A stretch of DNA of 64,000 nt from Herbaspirillum sp. LeCh32-8 (GTDB lineage Bacteria; Pseudomonadota; Gammaproteobacteria; Burkholderiales; Burkholderiaceae_D), in assembly GCF_017814915.1 (NCBI RefSeq), contig NZ_JAGIPZ010000004.1, forward strand, positions 286,071 through 350,070, read 5' to 3'. Below, one piece after another: positions 53,651 through 63,710 of this stretch (the stretch's first letter is position 1; every line of letters begins with the position of its first letter). The notes beneath the pieces were generated by a model, which was not told the origin of the DNA, ran no database searches, and worked only from the letters and a program-made list of their open reading frames with translations. Position numbers and translations under genes: made by a program.

Positions 53651-53861
53651 GCGCCTCCCTTCCCAAACCCTCTCCCGTCCTGTTCACGATTTCCTGCGCG
53701 CCTGCGCGGGAAAACGCGCACCCTCGTTCCTGCCGCGCGGGAAGAATCCTTCCCTCACTCGCATATCTCATTTCGCCGCAATTGCCATGGCCGAACTTGT
53801 CCGGCAAGTCCGGCCTGTTGTTCTTGCGCACAAACTCGCAAATTCCTTACATTTATTTACA

Positions 53862-53880
53862 GATAATGATTAAATATAAA
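53862..53880 (+). promoter_or_regulatory. Possible Fur box before the siderophore receptor
   Basis: GATAATGAT at 53862-53870 matches the first nine bases of the Fur consensus perfectly; the second half (TAAATATAAA) is weaker. It lies about 45 bases before the receptor start in a markedly AT-rich stretch, where an iron-dependent promoter would be expected. Confidence 0.55.
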
Positions 53881-53922
53881 TAAAAACAATTCCCATTAAT
53901 CAAAAAGAAAGTCCCCCGCCCC

Positions 53923-56067
53923 ATGACGTTCCGCCTCAAGCCCGGCTGCCTGGCCGTGCTCGCCGCCTTCTCCGTGGCTCCTGCCTTCGTTTCCCACGCC
54001 GTCGCACAAAACCTGCCTCAGGTCGAGGTCAGCGGCTCGCGCGCCAATGACAGCTACATCGCGCCCACCGCCGTCTCCGGCACCAAGACCGAAGCCCCGC
54101 TGCGCGACATCCCGCAGACCATCAACGTGGTGCCGGCCCAGGTGATCAAGGACCAGGGCGCGCTGTCGATGCAGGACGTGCTGAAGAACGTGCCGGGCCT
54201 GGGTCTGTCGACTGGCGACGGCCAGCGTGACCAGGTCTTCATCCGCGGCTTCACCGCCATCGGCGACCAGTTCGTCGACGGCTTCCGCGACGACGCGCTG
54301 TACTTCCGCGACCTGTCCAACGTTGAGACCGTGGAAGTGATCAAGGGCCCCGCCGCCGTGCTGTACGGCCGCGGCTCCTCGGGCGGCCTGATCAATCGTG
54401 TGACCAAGAAGCCGGGCATCGACGTCTCCGACGTCAGCTTTACCGCCAACAGCACCGCCGGCCGCCGCGCCGAGCTGGATCTGGGCCGCGGCGCCGGCGA
54501 CGGCGTGGTGTCCTGGCGCCTGACCGGCGCGGTGGAGCGTGGCGACAGCTTCCGCGCCCAGCAATTCATTGACCGCACAGCCTTCGCACCGTCGATGGAG
54601 CTGAAATTCTCGGCCGACACCAAGTTGCTGCTGCAGGCGGACTATCTGGAGGACCGCCGCGTAATGGACTTCGGCATTCCGTCGTACAAGGGCCGCCCGG
54701 TCAGCGTCGATCCGGGCACCTACTACGGGGCGGCCAACGCGCGCGCCTCCGACTTCGTGCAGTCGCGCGTGATGTCGACCTCGGCCGTGTTCTCGCACCG
54801 GATCAACGAATCGCTGTCGTTCCGCAACAACTTCCGCTACTACGACTACCACCTGAACCGCAACCCGACCAACATCAGCGGCAACGTCAACGAAACCAAC
54901 CAGACGATGAACCTGGCTCACTCCAAGCTGGTGCGTGACGAGAACGGCTGGTTCAACCAGAGCGAGCTGACGCAGAAGCTGCAACTGGGTGGCATGAAGC
55001 ACGAAATCCTGTACGGCGTCGAGTTCGGCAGCCAGAGCAAGGATGCCTACACCTATGCCGGCGTACCCGTTGCCGGCACCGGTTCGCCGCTCCCTGCCGT
55101 CTCGATCTTCAACCCGGTGCTGCCGTTCGTGAACCCCAACGTGCTGGGCGCGCTGACCACTACCTACGGCACTTACAACACCTTCGGCGGCTACCTGCAG
55201 GACAACATCGCCTTCAGCGACCAATGGAAGGCGCTGGTTGGCGTCCGCTATGACAGCTTCGAGCAGAAGGCGCGCATCGTCGGCGGCACCGCCCCCGGCA
55301 GCCTGGCGCGCACCGATACCGCTTTCAGCCCGCGCGTGGGCCTGGTGTGGCAACCCACAGAGACCCAGTCCTACTACGCTTCTCTGAGCAAATCCTTCCA
55401 GCCGTCGGGCGAGAACTTCGCTCTGGCCGTCAACAACGCAGACTTGTCGCCCGAGACCACCCGCAACACCGAGGTGGGCGCCAAGTACGACTTCCTCGAC
55501 GGCCGCGCGAGCGCCACCATCTCGGTGTTTCGTCTGGAGCGCGACAACATCAAGACCACCGACCCGACCAACAACAACCGCCTGATCCCGGTGGGCAAGC
55601 AGCGCACCGACGGCGCCGAGTTCACGCTGAGCGGCGACCTCAAGGGCGGCTGGAAAGTGATGGCCGGCTACGCCTATCTGGACGCCACCATCATCGATTC
55701 CACCGCCTTCGATACGAGCGCGCCGGGCACAGGCAACGTCCCGGTCAAAGGCAAGAACGCCACGCTCACGCCCAAGCACAGCGCCAACCTGTGGCTGACC
55801 AAGGACCTGGGCAGCGGATTCACCGTCGGCGGCGGCGCCAACGCGGTAGCCGCGCGCGCAGCCAACCCGGGCAACACCGTGCTGCTGCCGGGCTACGTCA
55901 CGGCCGATGCCATGGCGGCCTATCGCACCGCCAAGTACGATATCCAGTTCAACGTCGGCAACATCTTCAATACCAACTACATCGTCTCCGGCCACGGCTC
56001 CAGCCCCAACCTGAGCCTGCCGGGCGCGCCGCGCAGCTTCGCGCTGACGCTGCGCTATCACATGTAA
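53923..56067 (+). CDS. TonB-dependent siderophore receptor (catecholate/Fiu-like)
   Basis: Outer-membrane receptor of 714 residues for ferric siderophores. Signal peptide 1-29 (ending SHAVAQ), then a possible TonB box PQVEVSGS. Plug motifs: PLRDIPQTINVVPAQVIKDQ, DVLKNVPGLGLSTGDGQRDQVFIRGF and VEVIKGPAAVLYGRGSSGGLINRVTKKP. The barrel ends SFALTLRYHM, slightly unlike the usual terminal Phe. The pattern resembles Fiu and related catecholate receptors. It has its own terminator and a likely Fur site, but no siderophore synthesis genes nearby, so it may import siderophores of other microbes. Confidence 0.93.
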   Translation: MTFRLKPGCLAVLAAFSVAPAFVSHAVAQNLPQVEVSGSRANDSYIAPTAVSGTKTEAPLRDIPQTINVVPAQVIKDQGALSMQDVLKNVPGLGLSTGDGQRDQVFIRGFTAIGDQFVDGFRDDALYFRDLSNVETVEVIKGPAAVLYGRGSSGGLINRVTKKPGIDVSDVSFTANSTAGRRAELDLGRGAGDGVVSWRLTGAVERGDSFRAQQFIDRTAFAPSMELKFSADTKLLLQADYLEDRRVMDFGIPSYKGRPVSVDPGTYYGAANARASDFVQSRVMSTSAVFSHRINESLSFRNNFRYYDYHLNRNPTNISGNVNETNQTMNLAHSKLVRDENGWFNQSELTQKLQLGGMKHEILYGVEFGSQSKDAYTYAGVPVAGTGSPLPAVSIFNPVLPFVNPNVLGALTTTYGTYNTFGGYLQDNIAFSDQWKALVGVRYDSFEQKARIVGGTAPGSLARTDTAFSPRVGLVWQPTETQSYYASLSKSFQPSGENFALAVNNADLSPETTRNTEVGAKYDFLDGRASATISVFRLERDNIKTTDPTNNNRLIPVGKQRTDGAEFTLSGDLKGGWKVMAGYAYLDATIIDSTAFDTSAPGTGNVPVKGKNATLTPKHSANLWLTKDLGSGFTVGGGANAVAARAANPGNTVLLPGYVTADAMAAYRTAKYDIQFNVGNIFNTNYIVSGHGSSPNLSLPGAPRSFALTLRYHM

Positions 56068-56104
56068 TTGCCGCAGTAGAACGACATCTCTTGAGGCCGT
56101 AAAA

Positions 56105-56137
56105 AAACCTCCGCAGGAGCAATCCTGCGGAGGTTTT
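56105..56137 (+). terminator. Terminator of the siderophore receptor gene (bidirectional)
   Basis: Perfect 13-bp stem AACCTCCGCAGGA with loop GCAA, T-run on the plus strand and A-run on the other side, so it can also end the minus-strand transcript coming from hslU. Confidence 0.93.
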
Positions 56138-56197
56138 TCTTTGTACCGTCGAGTGAGCACGGATCACCGCATCACACGCCCGGCTGCGATGACGCAG

Positions 56198-56407
56198 CTA
56201 CTTGTCGTCACCCTTGCCTGTGAGCTTTTTCAACAGCTCGGACTTCAACTGCTGCCGCTGGCCCGACTCGCTCTTGCGATGCGGCCCGGCGCCGCCGGCG
56301 CGCTGCTGCGCGGCGACGGCCACCGGGTTGCGCGGCTTGGCGGCGCGTTGCGACGGCTCGACCCGAAAACTCAACTTCTGCCGCGTCGCCAGTCCCTTGT
56401 TGGCCAT
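56198..56407 (-). CDS. Small basic protein downstream of hslU
   Basis: 69 residues, strongly basic: MANKGLATRQKLSFRVEPSQ, then AAKPRNPVAVAAQQRAGGAGPHRKSESG and KSELLKKLTGKGDDK. Similar short basic proteins with a PRNPxxAxxxxRxAGxHxKS pattern occur in Burkholderiales, by recollection. It follows hslU by 20 bases on the same strand. Likely nucleic-acid-binding or ribosome-associated; function unknown. Confidence 0.65.
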   Translation of the reverse strand: MANKGLATRQKLSFRVEPSQRAAKPRNPVAVAAQQRAGGAGPHRKSESGQRQQLKSELLKKLTGKGDDK

Positions 56408-56427
56408 CGCACCGTGCTCCCTGCGCC

Positions 56428-57774
56428 TTACAGCACGTAACGCGACAAGTCTTCGTTGATCGCCAGCTCGCCCAGGCGCTCGTTGACATAGGCGTCGTCG
56501 ATGGTCAGCGCGTTGTCGGCGCCGGATTCGCCGGCCGTGAAGGAGATCTCTTCCAGCAGCTTTTCCATCACCGTGTACAGGCGACGCGCGCCGATGTTCT
56601 CGGTCTTCTCGTTGACCGAATAGGAGATCTCCGCCAGGCGCTTGATGCCGCTGTCGGCGAACTCGATCTTCACGCCCTCGGTCGACAGCAGCGCCTCGTA
56701 CTGCTTGGTCAGGCAGGCGTCGGTGCCGGTCAGGATGCGCTCGAAGTCGGCGATCGACAGCGAGTCCAGCTCGACGCGGATCGGGAAGCGGCCCTGCAGC
56801 TCGGGGATCAGGTCCGACGGTTTGGACAGGTGGAACGCACCCGAGGCGATGAACAAGATGTGGTCGGTCTTGATCATGCCGTACTTGGTGTTGACCGTCG
56901 TGCCTTCCACCAGCGGCAGCAGGTCGCGCTGCACGCCGGCGCGCGAGACGTCGGCGCCGCCGTTCTGCGAGCGGGTGGCGATCTTGTCGATCTCGTCCAG
57001 GAACACGATTCCGTTCTGCTCGACGTTGGCGATCGCCTTCTGCTTGAGCTCTTCCTCGTTGACCAGCTTGCCGGCTTCTTCCTCGATCAAGAGCTTCATC
57101 GCTTCCTTGATCTTGACCTTGCGCGCCTTCTTGCGCTGGTTGCCCAGGCCCGAGAACATCGACTTGATCTGCTCGGTCATCTCTTCCATGCCCGGCGGCG
57201 CCATGATTTCCATGGCGGCCGAACCTTCGGCCAGCTCCAGCTCGATCTCGCGGTCATCCAGCGCGCCTTCGCGCAGGCGCTTGCGGAAGGTCTGGCGGGT
57301 GGTGTTCTTGTCGTCCTTCTCGCCGCCGTTGTTGGCGTCCGGTGTGAAGCCGAAATCGCGCGCCGGCGGCAGCAGGATGTCGAGGATGCGGTCTTCGGCG
57401 GCGTCTTCGGCGCGGGCGCGCACCTTGCGCGTTTCCTGCTCGCGGGTCTGCTTGACGCCGATGTCGATCAGGTCGCGGATGATGGTGTCGACGTCACGGC
57501 CGACATAGCCGACTTCGGTGAACTTGGTTGCTTCGATCTTGATGAAAGGCGCGTCGGCCAGCTTGGCCAGGCGGCGCGCGATCTCGGTCTTGCCCACGCC
57601 GGTGGGGCCGATCATCAGGATGTTCTTGGGCGTGATCTCGTGGCGCAGCGGCTCGTCGATCTGCTGGCGGCGCCAGCGGTTGCGCAGCGCAATGGCCACT
57701 GCGCGCTTGGCGCGGCCCTGGCCGACGACGTGCTTGTCGAGTTCCGAGACGATCTCTTTGGGGGTCATGTTCAT
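56428..57774 (-). CDS. hslU: ATP-dependent protease ATPase subunit HslU
   Basis: AAA+ unfoldase of 448 residues that feeds substrates to HslV. Walker A is [17 protein letters not shown], Walker B is [12 protein letters not shown], and the pore motif is EVGYVGRDV. The I-domain (about 110-240) lies between. The C-terminus [15 protein letters not shown] is the tail that docks into HslV. Downstream of hslV in the same orientation, with a hairpin between. Confidence 0.96.
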   Translation of the reverse strand: MNMTPKEIVSELDKHVVGQGRAKRAVAIALRNRWRRQQIDEPLRHEITPKNILMIGPTGVGKTEIARRLAKLADAPFIKIEATKFTEVGYVGRDVDTIIRDLIDIGVKQTREQETRKVRARAEDAAEDRILDILLPPARDFGFTPDANNGGEKDDKNTTRQTFRKRLREGALDDREIELELAEGSAAMEIMAPPGMEEMTEQIKSMFSGLGNQRKKARKVKIKEAMKLLIEEEAGKLVNEEELKQKAIANVEQNGIVFLDEIDKIATRSQNGGADVSRAGVQRDLLPLVEGTTVNTKYGMIKTDHILFIASGAFHLSKPSDLIPELQGRFPIRVELDSLSIADFERILTGTDACLTKQYEALLSTEGVKIEFADSGIKRLAEISYSVNEKTENIGARRLYTVMEKLLEEISFTAGESGADNALTIDDAYVNERLGELAINEDLSRYVL

Positions 57775-57823
57775 GGCTGTGTTCCGATATTCTCTTGACG
57801 TTGCTGCCGGATGCGGATGGGTG

Positions 57824-57860
57824 AAAAAAGAGCCGGGTCGCGCTTGCGAACGGCCGGCTC
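57824..57860 (-). terminator. Terminator-like hairpin between hslV and hslU
   Basis: GAGCCGG / CCGGCTC stem followed by six T on the minus strand, located in the 99-base gap between hslV and hslU. It may reduce read-through into hslU. Confidence 0.7.
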
Positions 57861-57873
57861 AAACTCTCACCGC

Positions 57874-58410
57874 TTACTCTAGGGTCTCGATGATGTGGTT
57901 CAGATTGGTGTAGATGCACAGCTCGCCGGCGATGGTGAGCGACTTCTTGACGATCTCGGCCGGCGACAGGTCGGTGTTCTCCTGCAGCGCCTTGGCGGCC
58001 GATTGCGCGTAGCTGCCGCCGGAGCCGATGGCGCCGATGCCGTCATTGGGTTCCAGCACGTCGCCGTTGCCGGTGATGACCAGGGTCGCGTCCTTGTCGG
58101 CGCACAGCAGCATCGCCTCCAGGCGGCGCAGCATGCGGTCGGTGCGCCAGTCCTTGGCCAGCTCGACCGAGGCGCGCATCAGGTTGCCCTGGTGCTTTTC
58201 CAGCTTGGCCTCGAACAGGTCGAGCAGCGTGAAGGCGTCGGCGGTGCCGCCGGCGAAACCGACCAGAACCTTGCCGTGGTAGAGCTTGCGCACCTTGCGC
58301 GCGGTGCCCTTCATGACGATGTTGCCGAGCGTCACCTGGCCGTCGCCGCCCAGCGCGACCTGGTTGCCGCGACGGACGGAGAGGATGGTGGTGCCGTGAA
58401 ATTGTTCCAT
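57874..58410 (-). CDS. hslV: ATP-dependent protease peptidase subunit HslV
   Basis: Proteasome-like Thr peptidase of 178 residues. The sequence starts [14 protein letters not shown]; removal of six residues exposes T7 as nucleophile, unlike E. coli HslV where only Met is removed. Other features: [43 protein letters not shown] and [23 protein letters not shown]. It forms the protease with HslU and degrades misfolded and regulatory proteins after heat shock. Confidence 0.96.
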   Translation of the reverse strand: MEQFHGTTILSVRRGNQVALGGDGQVTLGNIVMKGTARKVRKLYHGKVLVGFAGGTADAFTLLDLFEAKLEKHQGNLMRASVELAKDWRTDRMLRRLEAMLLCADKDATLVITGNGDVLEPNDGIGAIGSGGSYAQSAAKALQENTDLSPAEIVKKSLTIAGELCIYTNLNHIIETLE

Positions 58411-58584
58411 GCTTGCCTCAGTTCAATGTGTGCGTTGTGTCCTGCCGGCGGATCGTGCAGGCCAAGGCCGTGCTGTCCCCGTTGTTTCGAGATGGGGCTG
58501 GTCGGTCGGATTGCAAGGCATTGCCGAAATGCCATGCCGAAGCCGGCGCCGCCATCTGGAGAGGCCGACATTCTACGCCCGCAA

Positions 58585-58621
58585 TAAAAAAGGGCGCCGC
58601 GGCATCACTGCCGGGGCGCCC
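58585..58621 (-). terminator. Terminator of putA
   Basis: GGGCGCC / GGCGCCC outer stem, CGGCA/TGCCG inner stem, then six T on the minus strand. Confidence 0.9.
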
Positions 58622-58653
58622 CAAGGAGGGCAACAAAAGCGTGGATTACGGCA

Positions 58654-61600
58654 TTACACCGAGATCGTCATCAGGCTGGCGTTGCCGCCGGCGGCAGTGG
58701 TGTTCACGCACAGCGCGCGCTCGGCCAGCAGGCGCCACAGCGGAATGACGCTGTCTTCGCTGCAGGTGATGATCGGTACCAGCGCACCGTCACGGGCGGC
58801 CAGTTTGCCGCGCCAGACGTGCGCGGCGTGGCTGTCCACCAGCGCCGCTTGCAGCGGCTCGCCCTCCAGCTTGCTCGATTGGCGGATCGCCGCACGCACC
58901 TGCGGTGGCAGGCCGGCCGGGATGTAGGCCGCGGCGGCGTTGTCCACCAACACGGTGTTGCCGGTGGCGAAGGCGGCCGCCAGCTGGTTGAGCAAGGTGC
59001 CGACGCTGCCGGCCACGCACAGCACCAGGCCGCGCGGAGCAAAGGCCAGCGTGTTGCGCTCGCCGGTCGGCCCCGGCAGCACCAGGCTGCGCTGCAGCAG
59101 GCTGTCGCCGTGGTATCGACGGCCGGTGGCAGCCAGCCGCTCGTGGCCGTGGGTTCGGGCCCATTGCAGCAGGCTGTCCAGCAGGGCGTTGGGCACTTCG
59201 GCCGGTTGCGCGCGGGTCAGTTCTTCCTGCAGCTGCGGATTGCGCTGCAGGCGCTTCAGGTAGAGCGGGCCGCCGGCCTTGGGGCCGGTGCCGGACTTGC
59301 CTTCGCCGCCGAACGGCTGCACCCCCACCACGGCGCCGACGATGTTGCGGTTGACGTAGATGTTGCCCACATGCGCGCGGCTGGCCACGAAGTCGATGGT
59401 CTCGTCGATGCGCGAATGCACGCCCAGCGTCAGGCCGTAGCCGGTGGCGTTGATGGCGTCGACCAGCTGCGGCAACTGGTCGCGGCGGTAGCGCAGCACG
59501 TGCAGCACCGGGCCGAACACTTCACGCTGCAGCTGCGACAGGTCGGCGATCTCGATCACGGTCGGCGCCACGAAGGTGCCGTGCGCGCAGTCCTCGCCCA
59601 GCGCCAGCTGGTGCACCGCCTTGGCGCTGCCGCGCATGCGCTCGATGTGCGCCAGCAGGTTCTGCTGCGCCTCGGCGTCGATCACCGGGCCGATGTCGGT
59701 GCCCAGGCGATCCGGACGGCCCACGCGCAGTTCGGCCATGGCGCCCTTCAACATCTCGATGGTGCGCTCGGCGATGTCTTCCTGCAGGCACAGGATGCGC
59801 AGCGCCGAGCAACGCTGGCCGGCGCTGTCGAAGGCGGAGGACAGCACGTCCACCACCACTTGCTCGGCCAGCGCGCTGGAGTCGACGATCAGCGCGTTCT
59901 GGCCGCCGGTCTCGGCGATCAGCGGCACTTCGCCGTGTTCGCCGTTCTCACCGTGGTTGCGCTTGGCCAGCGTACGGTTGATCAGCTGCGCCACTTCGGT
60001 GGAGCCGGTGAAGATTACGCCCTTGACGCGCTCGTCCGAGGTCAGCGCGGCGCCGACGGTCTCGCCGCGGCCCGGCAGCAGCTGCAGCGCGGCGCGCGGC
60101 ACGCCGGCCTCATGCAGCAGCTGCACGGCGCGGTGCGCGATCAGAGCGGTCTGCTCAGCCGGCTTGGCCAGCACCACGTTGCCGGCGGCCAACGAGGCGC
60201 TGACTTCGCCGATGAAGATCGCCAGCGGGAAGTTCCACGGGCTGATGCAAACCACCGGGCCGTAGGCCAGCGCATTGCCGTCATGGCGCGATTCGATCGC
60301 GTAGTAGCGCAGGAAGTCGACCGCCTCGCGCACTTCGGCGATCGCATTGGGCAGCGACTTGCCGGCCTCGCGCACGGCCAGCGCCATCAGCTCGGCGATG
60401 TTGTCTTCCAGCAGGTCGGCTGCGCGCTCCAGCATCTGGGCGCGCTCGGCGGCCGGCGTGGCCTGCCATTGCGGGGCGAAGTCGGTGGCGGCGGCCAGCG
60501 CGGTTTCCACATCCGGCAGCGTGGCTTCGATCACCTGGCCCACCGCTTCACGACGGTCGGCCGGGTTGCGCACGTCTTGCACCTCGGTGGCGGCAAGCTG
60601 TCCTGCAATCAGCGGCGCGGCCTGCCACCGGCGATCGACCATGCGGCCGAACAGCTGATCCAGCTGGCGCAGGCGGTCTTCGTTGGAGAGATCGATGCCG
60701 GCCGAATTCTTGCGCTCCTGGCCGTACAGGCGCTGCGGCAGCGCAATGGCCGGATGCGGCAATCCGCCCTGCGCGCGCGCGGTCTCGATCGGGTCGGCCA
60801 CCAGCTTGTCCAGCGGCACCTCGGCGTCGACGATCTGGTTCACGAACGAGGAGTTGGCGCCGTTTTCCAGCAGGCGACGCACCAGGTAAGCCAGCAGCGT
60901 CTGGTGTGAGCCGACCGGCGCATACACGCGGCAGGCCTTGCCCAGGTTGTCCTTGCCGACCACCTGGTCGTACAGGGTCTCGCCCATGCCGTGCAGGCAT
61001 TGGAATTCATAATCGTCGACGTTGTGCAGCTTGGCCCAGTGCCAGATCGCCGCCAGCGTCGCCGCGTTGTGGGTGGCGAACTGCGGGTAGATCACATCGG
61101 TCGAGGCCAGCAGCTTTTGCGCGCAGGTCAGGTAGGACAGGTCGGTGTGCACCTTGCGGGTGTAGACCGGATAGCCTTCCAGGCCGTCGACCTGGGCGCG
61201 CTTGATCTCGCTGTCCCAATAGGCGCCCTTGACCAGGCGGATCATCAGGCGGCGCTTGTTGCGGCGGACCAGGTCGACTAGGTAGTCGATCACGAACGGG
61301 CAGCGCTTCTGGTAGCCCTGCACCACGAAGCCGATGCCGTCGAAGCCGGCCAGGTCGGGGTCGGCCACCAGCACTTCCATCATGTCCAGCGACAGCTCCA
61401 GGCGGTCGGCCTCTTCGGCGTCGATGTTCAGGCCGATGTTGTATTGCTTGGCCAGCAGCAGCAGTTGCTTCAGGCGCGGCAGCAGCTCGCTCATCACGCG
61501 CGGCTGCTGGGCGCGCGAATAGCGCGGGTGCAGCGCCGACAACTTGACCGAGATGCCCGGGCCGTCCTTGATGCCGCGACCGTTGGAGGCGCGGCCGATG

Positions 61601-62352
61601 GCGTGGATCGCGTCTTCATACGACTTGTAGTAAGCGTCGGCGTCATGCATGGTCAGCGCCGCTTCGCCCAGCATGTCGTAGGAGTAGCGGTAGCCGCGCT
61701 TTTCGTTGTCGCGGCTGTTGTCCAGCGCTTCCTCGATGGTCTGGCCGGTCACGAACTGGTTACCCAGCATGCGCATGGCCAGGTCCACGCCCTTGCGGAT
61801 CAGCGGCTCGCCGCCGCGGCCGATCAGGCGCGTGATGGCCGAGGCCAGGCTGCTTTCGCTACTGGTGGAGACCAGCTTGCCGGTGATCAGCAGGCCCCAG
61901 GTGGCGGCGTTGACGAACATCGACGGCGACTCGCCCAGGTGCTTGCGCCAGTCGCCTTTGCTGATCTTGTCAGCGATCAGACGGTCGGCGGTCTGGCGGT
62001 CGGGGATCCGCAGCAGCGCTTCGGCCAGGCACATCAGCGCCACGCCCTCTTCCGAGGACAACGAGAATTCATGCATCAGCGCGTCCACGCCGGAGGAGCG
62101 GGTACGCTTCTCGCGCACCTGCTGCACCAGCTTGCCGGCCAGCTGCCGGGTCTGCTCCTGCCAGGACGGCGCGCTGCCGATCTGGCCCAGCAGCCACTGC
62201 ACGGCCTCCGGCTCGTCACGGCGGTAGGCGGCGGTGATGGCGGCGCGCAGCGCGCTGGGCGCATGCATCACCTCGGCGTGGAAAGCGCCGAAAGGCAGGC
62301 CGGGGGAAGAAGGAGCGTCAGCAGCCGGGGTGATCGGGGCGTCGGTAGTCAT
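58654..62352 (-). CDS. putA: Bifunctional proline dehydrogenase / P5C dehydrogenase
   Basis: 1232 residues; oxidises proline to glutamate. The FAD-dependent proline dehydrogenase barrel (about 200-520) carries GISVKLSALHPRYSRAQ, RLMIRLVKGAYWDSEIK and YAPVGSHQTLLAYLVRRLLENGANSSFV. The aldehyde dehydrogenase domain (about 590-1060) has CISPWNFPLAIFIG, IFTGSTEVAQLINR, LIAETGGQNALIVD and SAFDSAGQRCSALRIL with the catalytic Cys. The C-terminal extra domain (about 1080-1232) is the ALDH-like fold of long PutA proteins. Unlike E. coli PutA, there is no ribbon-helix-helix domain at the N-terminus, so it should not regulate its own gene. Confidence 0.95.
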   Translation of the reverse strand: MTTDAPITPAADAPSSPGLPFGAFHAEVMHAPSALRAAITAAYRRDEPEAVQWLLGQIGSAPSWQEQTRQLAGKLVQQVREKRTRSSGVDALMHEFSLSSEEGVALMCLAEALLRIPDRQTADRLIADKISKGDWRKHLGESPSMFVNAATWGLLITGKLVSTSSESSLASAITRLIGRGGEPLIRKGVDLAMRMLGNQFVTGQTIEEALDNSRDNEKRGYRYSYDMLGEAALTMHDADAYYKSYEDAIHAIGRASNGRGIKDGPGISVKLSALHPRYSRAQQPRVMSELLPRLKQLLLLAKQYNIGLNIDAEEADRLELSLDMMEVLVADPDLAGFDGIGFVVQGYQKRCPFVIDYLVDLVRRNKRRLMIRLVKGAYWDSEIKRAQVDGLEGYPVYTRKVHTDLSYLTCAQKLLASTDVIYPQFATHNAATLAAIWHWAKLHNVDDYEFQCLHGMGETLYDQVVGKDNLGKACRVYAPVGSHQTLLAYLVRRLLENGANSSFVNQIVDAEVPLDKLVADPIETARAQGGLPHPAIALPQRLYGQERKNSAGIDLSNEDRLRQLDQLFGRMVDRRWQAAPLIAGQLAATEVQDVRNPADRREAVGQVIEATLPDVETALAAATDFAPQWQATPAAERAQMLERAADLLEDNIAELMALAVREAGKSLPNAIAEVREAVDFLRYYAIESRHDGNALAYGPVVCISPWNFPLAIFIGEVSASLAAGNVVLAKPAEQTALIAHRAVQLLHEAGVPRAALQLLPGRGETVGAALTSDERVKGVIFTGSTEVAQLINRTLAKRNHGENGEHGEVPLIAETGGQNALIVDSSALAEQVVVDVLSSAFDSAGQRCSALRILCLQEDIAERTIEMLKGAMAELRVGRPDRLGTDIGPVIDAEAQQNLLAHIERMRGSAKAVHQLALGEDCAHGTFVAPTVIEIADLSQLQREVFGPVLHVLRYRRDQLPQLVDAINATGYGLTLGVHSRIDETIDFVASRAHVGNIYVNRNIVGAVVGVQPFGGEGKSGTGPKAGGPLYLKRLQRNPQLQEELTRAQPAEVPNALLDSLLQWARTHGHERLAATGRRYHGDSLLQRSLVLPGPTGERNTLAFAPRGLVLCVAGSVGTLLNQLAAAFATGNTVLVDNAAAAYIPAGLPPQVRAAIRQSSKLEGEPLQAALVDSHAAHVWRGKLAARDGALVPIITCSEDSVIPLWRLLAERALCVNTTAAGGNASLMTISV

Positions 62353-62435
62353 GGAAGGCCTGAAATATCGGTTAGTAGCGTTTAGAAAGCGGGATTGGGA
62401 AGGATTTTTCGCTTCCGGATTCTATGTGCGAACAA

Positions 62436-62476
62436 CCAATATTAATTCTGTATTTATGCGTCCTATCCAATATTAA
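62436..62476. promoter_or_regulatory. Two CCAATATTAA repeats 31 bp apart upstream of putA
   Basis: Identical 10-mers at 62436-62445 and 62467-62476, spaced by three helical turns in an AT-rich patch 84 bases before putA. The second extends to CCAATATTAAATTTGG, which is partly symmetric. A likely site for a proline-responsive regulator such as an Lrp-type PutR, as inference. Confidence 0.45.
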
Positions 62477-62544
62477 ATTTGGTAAATATAAATTCAACAA
62501 AATTTAAATCAGCAAAAATTTGTCCGACAGGCAGATTTCCCAGC

Positions 62545-63567
62545 TCAGCCGTGCATTGCCCGCCGATGCCCTCGCAACGCCGCCTGGTCGGGCGCTGAAC
62601 CCAGCAGCAGCGCGCGGCTCCAGGTCCACCTGAGGCTGGAGCGATACACCGCCCAACTGCCGGCCACGCCGGCGGCCACCCGCAGCAACCGATACTGCTC
62701 GCCCAGCAGCGCCGCCAGCCCCATGGTGAACACCATGTGCATGAACATGATGACGATGGCGGCCTGCCCCAGCTCGGCCAGTACCTGCGCCGCAGCCGGC
62801 CAGCGGCGGTCGATGGCGCGCGCAGCCCGCATCATCCACAAGCAGCAGGCCAGCGCAGCGATAAAGCTCAGGCCTGGCACGCCGTATTGCGTGACCTTCA
62901 TGTCGTAACCCAGGCTCAGGCGCCAGCCAAAATGATGGTTGGCCATCACGGCGACCATCATCGCCAGCGCAACGACGGCCGCAGTGCGATAAGGCCGGCG
63001 CGCATCCGGCAATTGCCGCAGCAGGTAGCCGGCATAAAAGAACGGCGCTGCCGCCAGCGCCACGTTGGCAGCGAACGGCACCTTCAGCGCCGGCGCGAAA
63101 AAGGCATTGGCATAGGCCAGCAGCAGCATCGCCGCGTGCAGCCACAGCAGCAGCTTGCGCGAACAGCGGCCGATCAGCAGCGCCTCGATCGCCAGCACGA
63201 CGTAAAACGACGTCACGAACCAGAATGCCGCCAGCCAGGCCGACAGGCGACTGCCGCCCAGCAACAGGCCAACGGCGAAGTCGCGCAGCGCCGCGCTGTC
63301 GTGCCCGGTCAGCCACAGGTGCAGCGCCAGCGGCATGCCGATCAGCAGCAGGAACGTGGCATAGGGAATCAGCAACTGCGCCGCCTTGCGCCGGCAAAAC
63401 GCCGCCGGCGCAGCGACCGCGCGGAACAGGTAGCCGCTGATGAAGAAGAACAGCGGCATATGGAACAGGAAGATGAGTTCGAAGCTGTAGCCGCCGTAGA
63501 CGTGGCCCCACACCACCAGCAGGATGCCGATGCCGCGATAGATGTCGATCCAGCGTTCTCGTTGCAT
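62545..63567 (-). CDS. Acyltransferase-3 family membrane protein
   Basis: 340 residues, about ten membrane helices. The N-terminus RWIDIYRGIGILLVVWGHVYGG and the following FLFHMPLFFFISGYLFR are the signature of the acyltransferase 3 family (OafA/NRG-like), with the invariant His of the WGH motif and the Arg of YRGIGI. Such enzymes add acetyl or other acyl groups to surface sugars or lipids. Upstream of putA on the same strand but probably separate. Acceptor unknown. Confidence 0.9.
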   Translation of the reverse strand: MQRERWIDIYRGIGILLVVWGHVYGGYSFELIFLFHMPLFFFISGYLFRAVAAPAAFCRRKAAQLLIPYATFLLLIGMPLALHLWLTGHDSAALRDFAVGLLLGGSRLSAWLAAFWFVTSFYVVLAIEALLIGRCSRKLLLWLHAAMLLLAYANAFFAPALKVPFAANVALAAAPFFYAGYLLRQLPDARRPYRTAAVVALAMMVAVMANHHFGWRLSLGYDMKVTQYGVPGLSFIAALACCLWMMRAARAIDRRWPAAAQVLAELGQAAIVIMFMHMVFTMGLAALLGEQYRLLRVAAGVAGSWAVYRSSLRWTWSRALLLGSAPDQAALRGHRRAMHG

Positions 63568-63710
63568 GGAGATCCTGTTGCGCGCACATGCCGTTGCCTG
63601 ACGGCATGCCGTGACGGGTTGATGGGTATATGCGAAGGACAGCGGCGGTGGCGGGTGAGTTCTTCCGCTGATCTTCGTCAGGCTGCGGTGATGTCATTAC
63701 AGCCGCTTAA

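Noticed and set aside
58819..60909. 696-codon plus-strand frame inside putA
   Set aside because: Antisense of the aldehyde dehydrogenase part of PutA; no recognisable domain.
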